Source: Pseudomonas sp. GM78 (GTDB lineage Bacteria > Pseudomonadota > Gammaproteobacteria > Pseudomonadales > Pseudomonadaceae). Taken from it: a stretch of DNA of 44,566 bases. The stretch spans positions 1-44,566 of the forward strand of contig NZ_AKJF01000209.1 of the NCBI RefSeq assembly GCF_000282475.1, given 5' to 3'. Under the pieces are notes generated by a model that saw only the letters and a program-made list of their open reading frames with translations, made no database searches and had not been told where the DNA came from. Below are positions 43,640-44,566 of this stretch, piece by piece (within the stretch, counting starts at the first letter, position 1; each line of letters opens with the position of its first letter). Both the position numbers and the translations under genes were made by a program.

Positions 43640-44461
43640 ATGAGCAAACCCCTGCGTTTCGCCCTGAACCGTATGGTCGCACCCCGTTTGTCCCTGCCGG
43701 CGTTCATCGAGTTGGCGGTGACCCTCAAGGCCGACGCCATCGAGATCCGCAACGATCTCAAGGGCGTTGAAATTGAAGACGGCACCGCGCCCGAGCATGT
43801 GCGCGAGTTGTGCGCGGCCAAGGGCATCACCGTGTTGTCGATCAACGCGCTGTATCCGTTCGACGTCTGGAATGACGAGCGCCGTGCACAGGCCCTGAAG
43901 CTTGCCGTATATGCCCGCGATTGCGGTGCGCAGGGTTTGGTCATGTGCCCGCTGAACGAGCGCACTGATCCACGTACCGAGGCGCAGCGTGCGTCCGGCC
44001 TGCGCACGGCGTTGAGTGAACTGGCGCCGATCCTGCGCAATCACGGCATCCTCGGCTTCATCGAACCGCTGGGTTTCGAAGAGTGCTCGCTGCGGCGCAA
44101 ACGCACGGCGGTGGATGCGATCAAGGCCATCGGCGGGCTGGATGTGTTCCGCCTGGTGCATGACACCTTCCACCACCATCTGGCCAGCGAACATGAGTTT
44201 TTCCCTGAGCTGACCGGGCTGGTGCACATCTCCGGTGTAGAAGATGCCGAGGCGCCGCTGGCGACCATTCGCGACGGTCATCGGGTGCTGGTGGGCGAGG
44301 GCGACATCCTCGGCAATGCGGCGCAGATCGATACCTTGCTCGGTAGCGGCTACAGCGGCTACCTGTCGTTCGAACCGTTTGCCGACAGCGTGCATGGCCT
44401 GGCGGATATCCAGGCGGCGATCGGCGCGAGTATGGATCACCTGCAAAAAAACCTGGGCTGA
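43640..44461 (+). CDS. iolI: Inosose isomerase-like TIM-barrel protein
   Basis: The protein is 273 residues from the ATG at 43640 with ACGGAG about 10 bases upstream; a start at 43619 would only add seven residues. It is a xylose isomerase-like TIM barrel with likely metal ligands Glu142 (IEPLGF), Asp175 (LVHDTFHH), His196 (VHISG) and Glu245 (LSFEPF). These are close to the ligand positions of Bacillus IolI. It would interconvert inosose isomers such as 2-keto- and 1-keto-inositol, feeding D-chiro- or other inositols into the pathway. It is the last iol gene visible and is followed by an inverted repeat. Confidence 0.87.
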   Translation: MSKPLRFALNRMVAPRLSLPAFIELAVTLKADAIEIRNDLKGVEIEDGTAPEHVRELCAAKGITVLSINALYPFDVWNDERRAQALKLAVYARDCGAQGLVMCPLNERTDPRTEAQRASGLRTALSELAPILRNHGILGFIEPLGFEECSLRRKRTAVDAIKAIGGLDVFRLVHDTFHHHLASEHEFFPELTGLVHISGVEDAEAPLATIRDGHRVLVGEGDILGNAAQIDTLLGSGYSGYLSFEPFADSVHGLADIQAAIGASMDHLQKNLG

Positions 44462-44471
44462 TATCTCTCCC

Positions 44472-44554
44472 GTAGGAGCTGCCGAAGGCTGCGATCTTTT
44501 GATTCTGTTTTTAAAGATCAAGATCAAAAGATCGCAGCCTTCGGCAGTTCCTAC
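44472..44554. repeat. Long inverted repeat after iolI (REP/terminator-like)
   Basis: The arms at 44472-44503 and 44523-44554 are 32 bases long with a single mismatch and enclose a 19-base loop. Each contains the GCCGAAGGCTGCGATC block common in intergenic repeats of fluorescent pseudomonads. Placed 10 bases after the iolI stop, it probably ends or stabilises the iol transcript. Sequence beyond 44566 is not available. Confidence 0.75.
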
Positions 44555-44566
44555 AAGGGGGCATGG

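Noticed and set aside
42087-43682. 531-codon minus-strand frame opposite mmsA
   Set aside because: It covers a clear MmsA gene on the plus strand and has no motif or ribosome site of its own.

Overview
The window looks like a chromosomal segment of a Pseudomonas of the fluorescens/putida type. The grounds are a GC-rich sequence, a REP-type inverted pair with GTGGGAGC ends, a complete pchACXF-type p-cresol operon, an AraC-type pobR divergent from pobA, and an iolC gene fused to a DUF2090 aldolase domain. No rRNA, tRNA, insertion sequence, prophage or CRISPR array was seen. Identification is by reading motifs, not by database search.

Region 1 (1-8.9 kb): a 3'-truncated aldehyde dehydrogenase gene; a tiny two-helix membrane protein; a full-length BamA/Omp85 protein divergent from a CpxR/CpxA-like two-component system; a small unknown protein; and a second, BaeSR-like two-component system. 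Region 2 (9.0-14.7 kb): a tripartite RND efflux pump divergent from baeS. Region 3 (14.8-21.2 kb): hisN; a flavin monooxygenase/DUF2783/MFS transporter/LuxR module of unknown substrate; two tandemly duplicated zinc-ribbon-like mini-proteins; a YceK-type lipoprotein.

Region 4 (21.4-31.6 kb) is a p-cresol catabolic island. PchF and PchC form p-cresol methylhydroxylase, PchA oxidises 4-hydroxybenzaldehyde, and PobA makes protocatechuate. PchR is a sigma54 activator of XylR/DmpR type, and a SphA-like outer membrane channel probably admits the substrate. pchA and the channel gene share the same apparent promoter architecture: a -24/-12 element, an IHF-like site and a TGCGCAAAyTT motif about 120 bp upstream. 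The pobR-pobA gap holds a perfect 15-bp palindrome matching the operator known for PcaR. PchF has no signal peptide although its partner cytochrome is exported. The neighbouring PchX has a twin-arginine signal, so PchX may escort PchF to the periplasm; this is the most testable new idea in the window.

Region 5 (31.7-44.6 kb): an SDR / Fe(II)-2OG dioxygenase / periplasmic sugar-binding protein operon with a divergent LacI regulator, a Gfo/Idh/MocA dehydrogenase, an RpiR regulator, then the myo-inositol operon iolC-iolE-iolB-mmsA-iolI. GGAA-N6-TTCC-type operators occur as pairs with about 29-bp spacing in front of both iolC and the dehydrogenase gene, which suggests one RpiR regulon. iolD, iolG and the inositol ABC permease/ATPase are not in the window.
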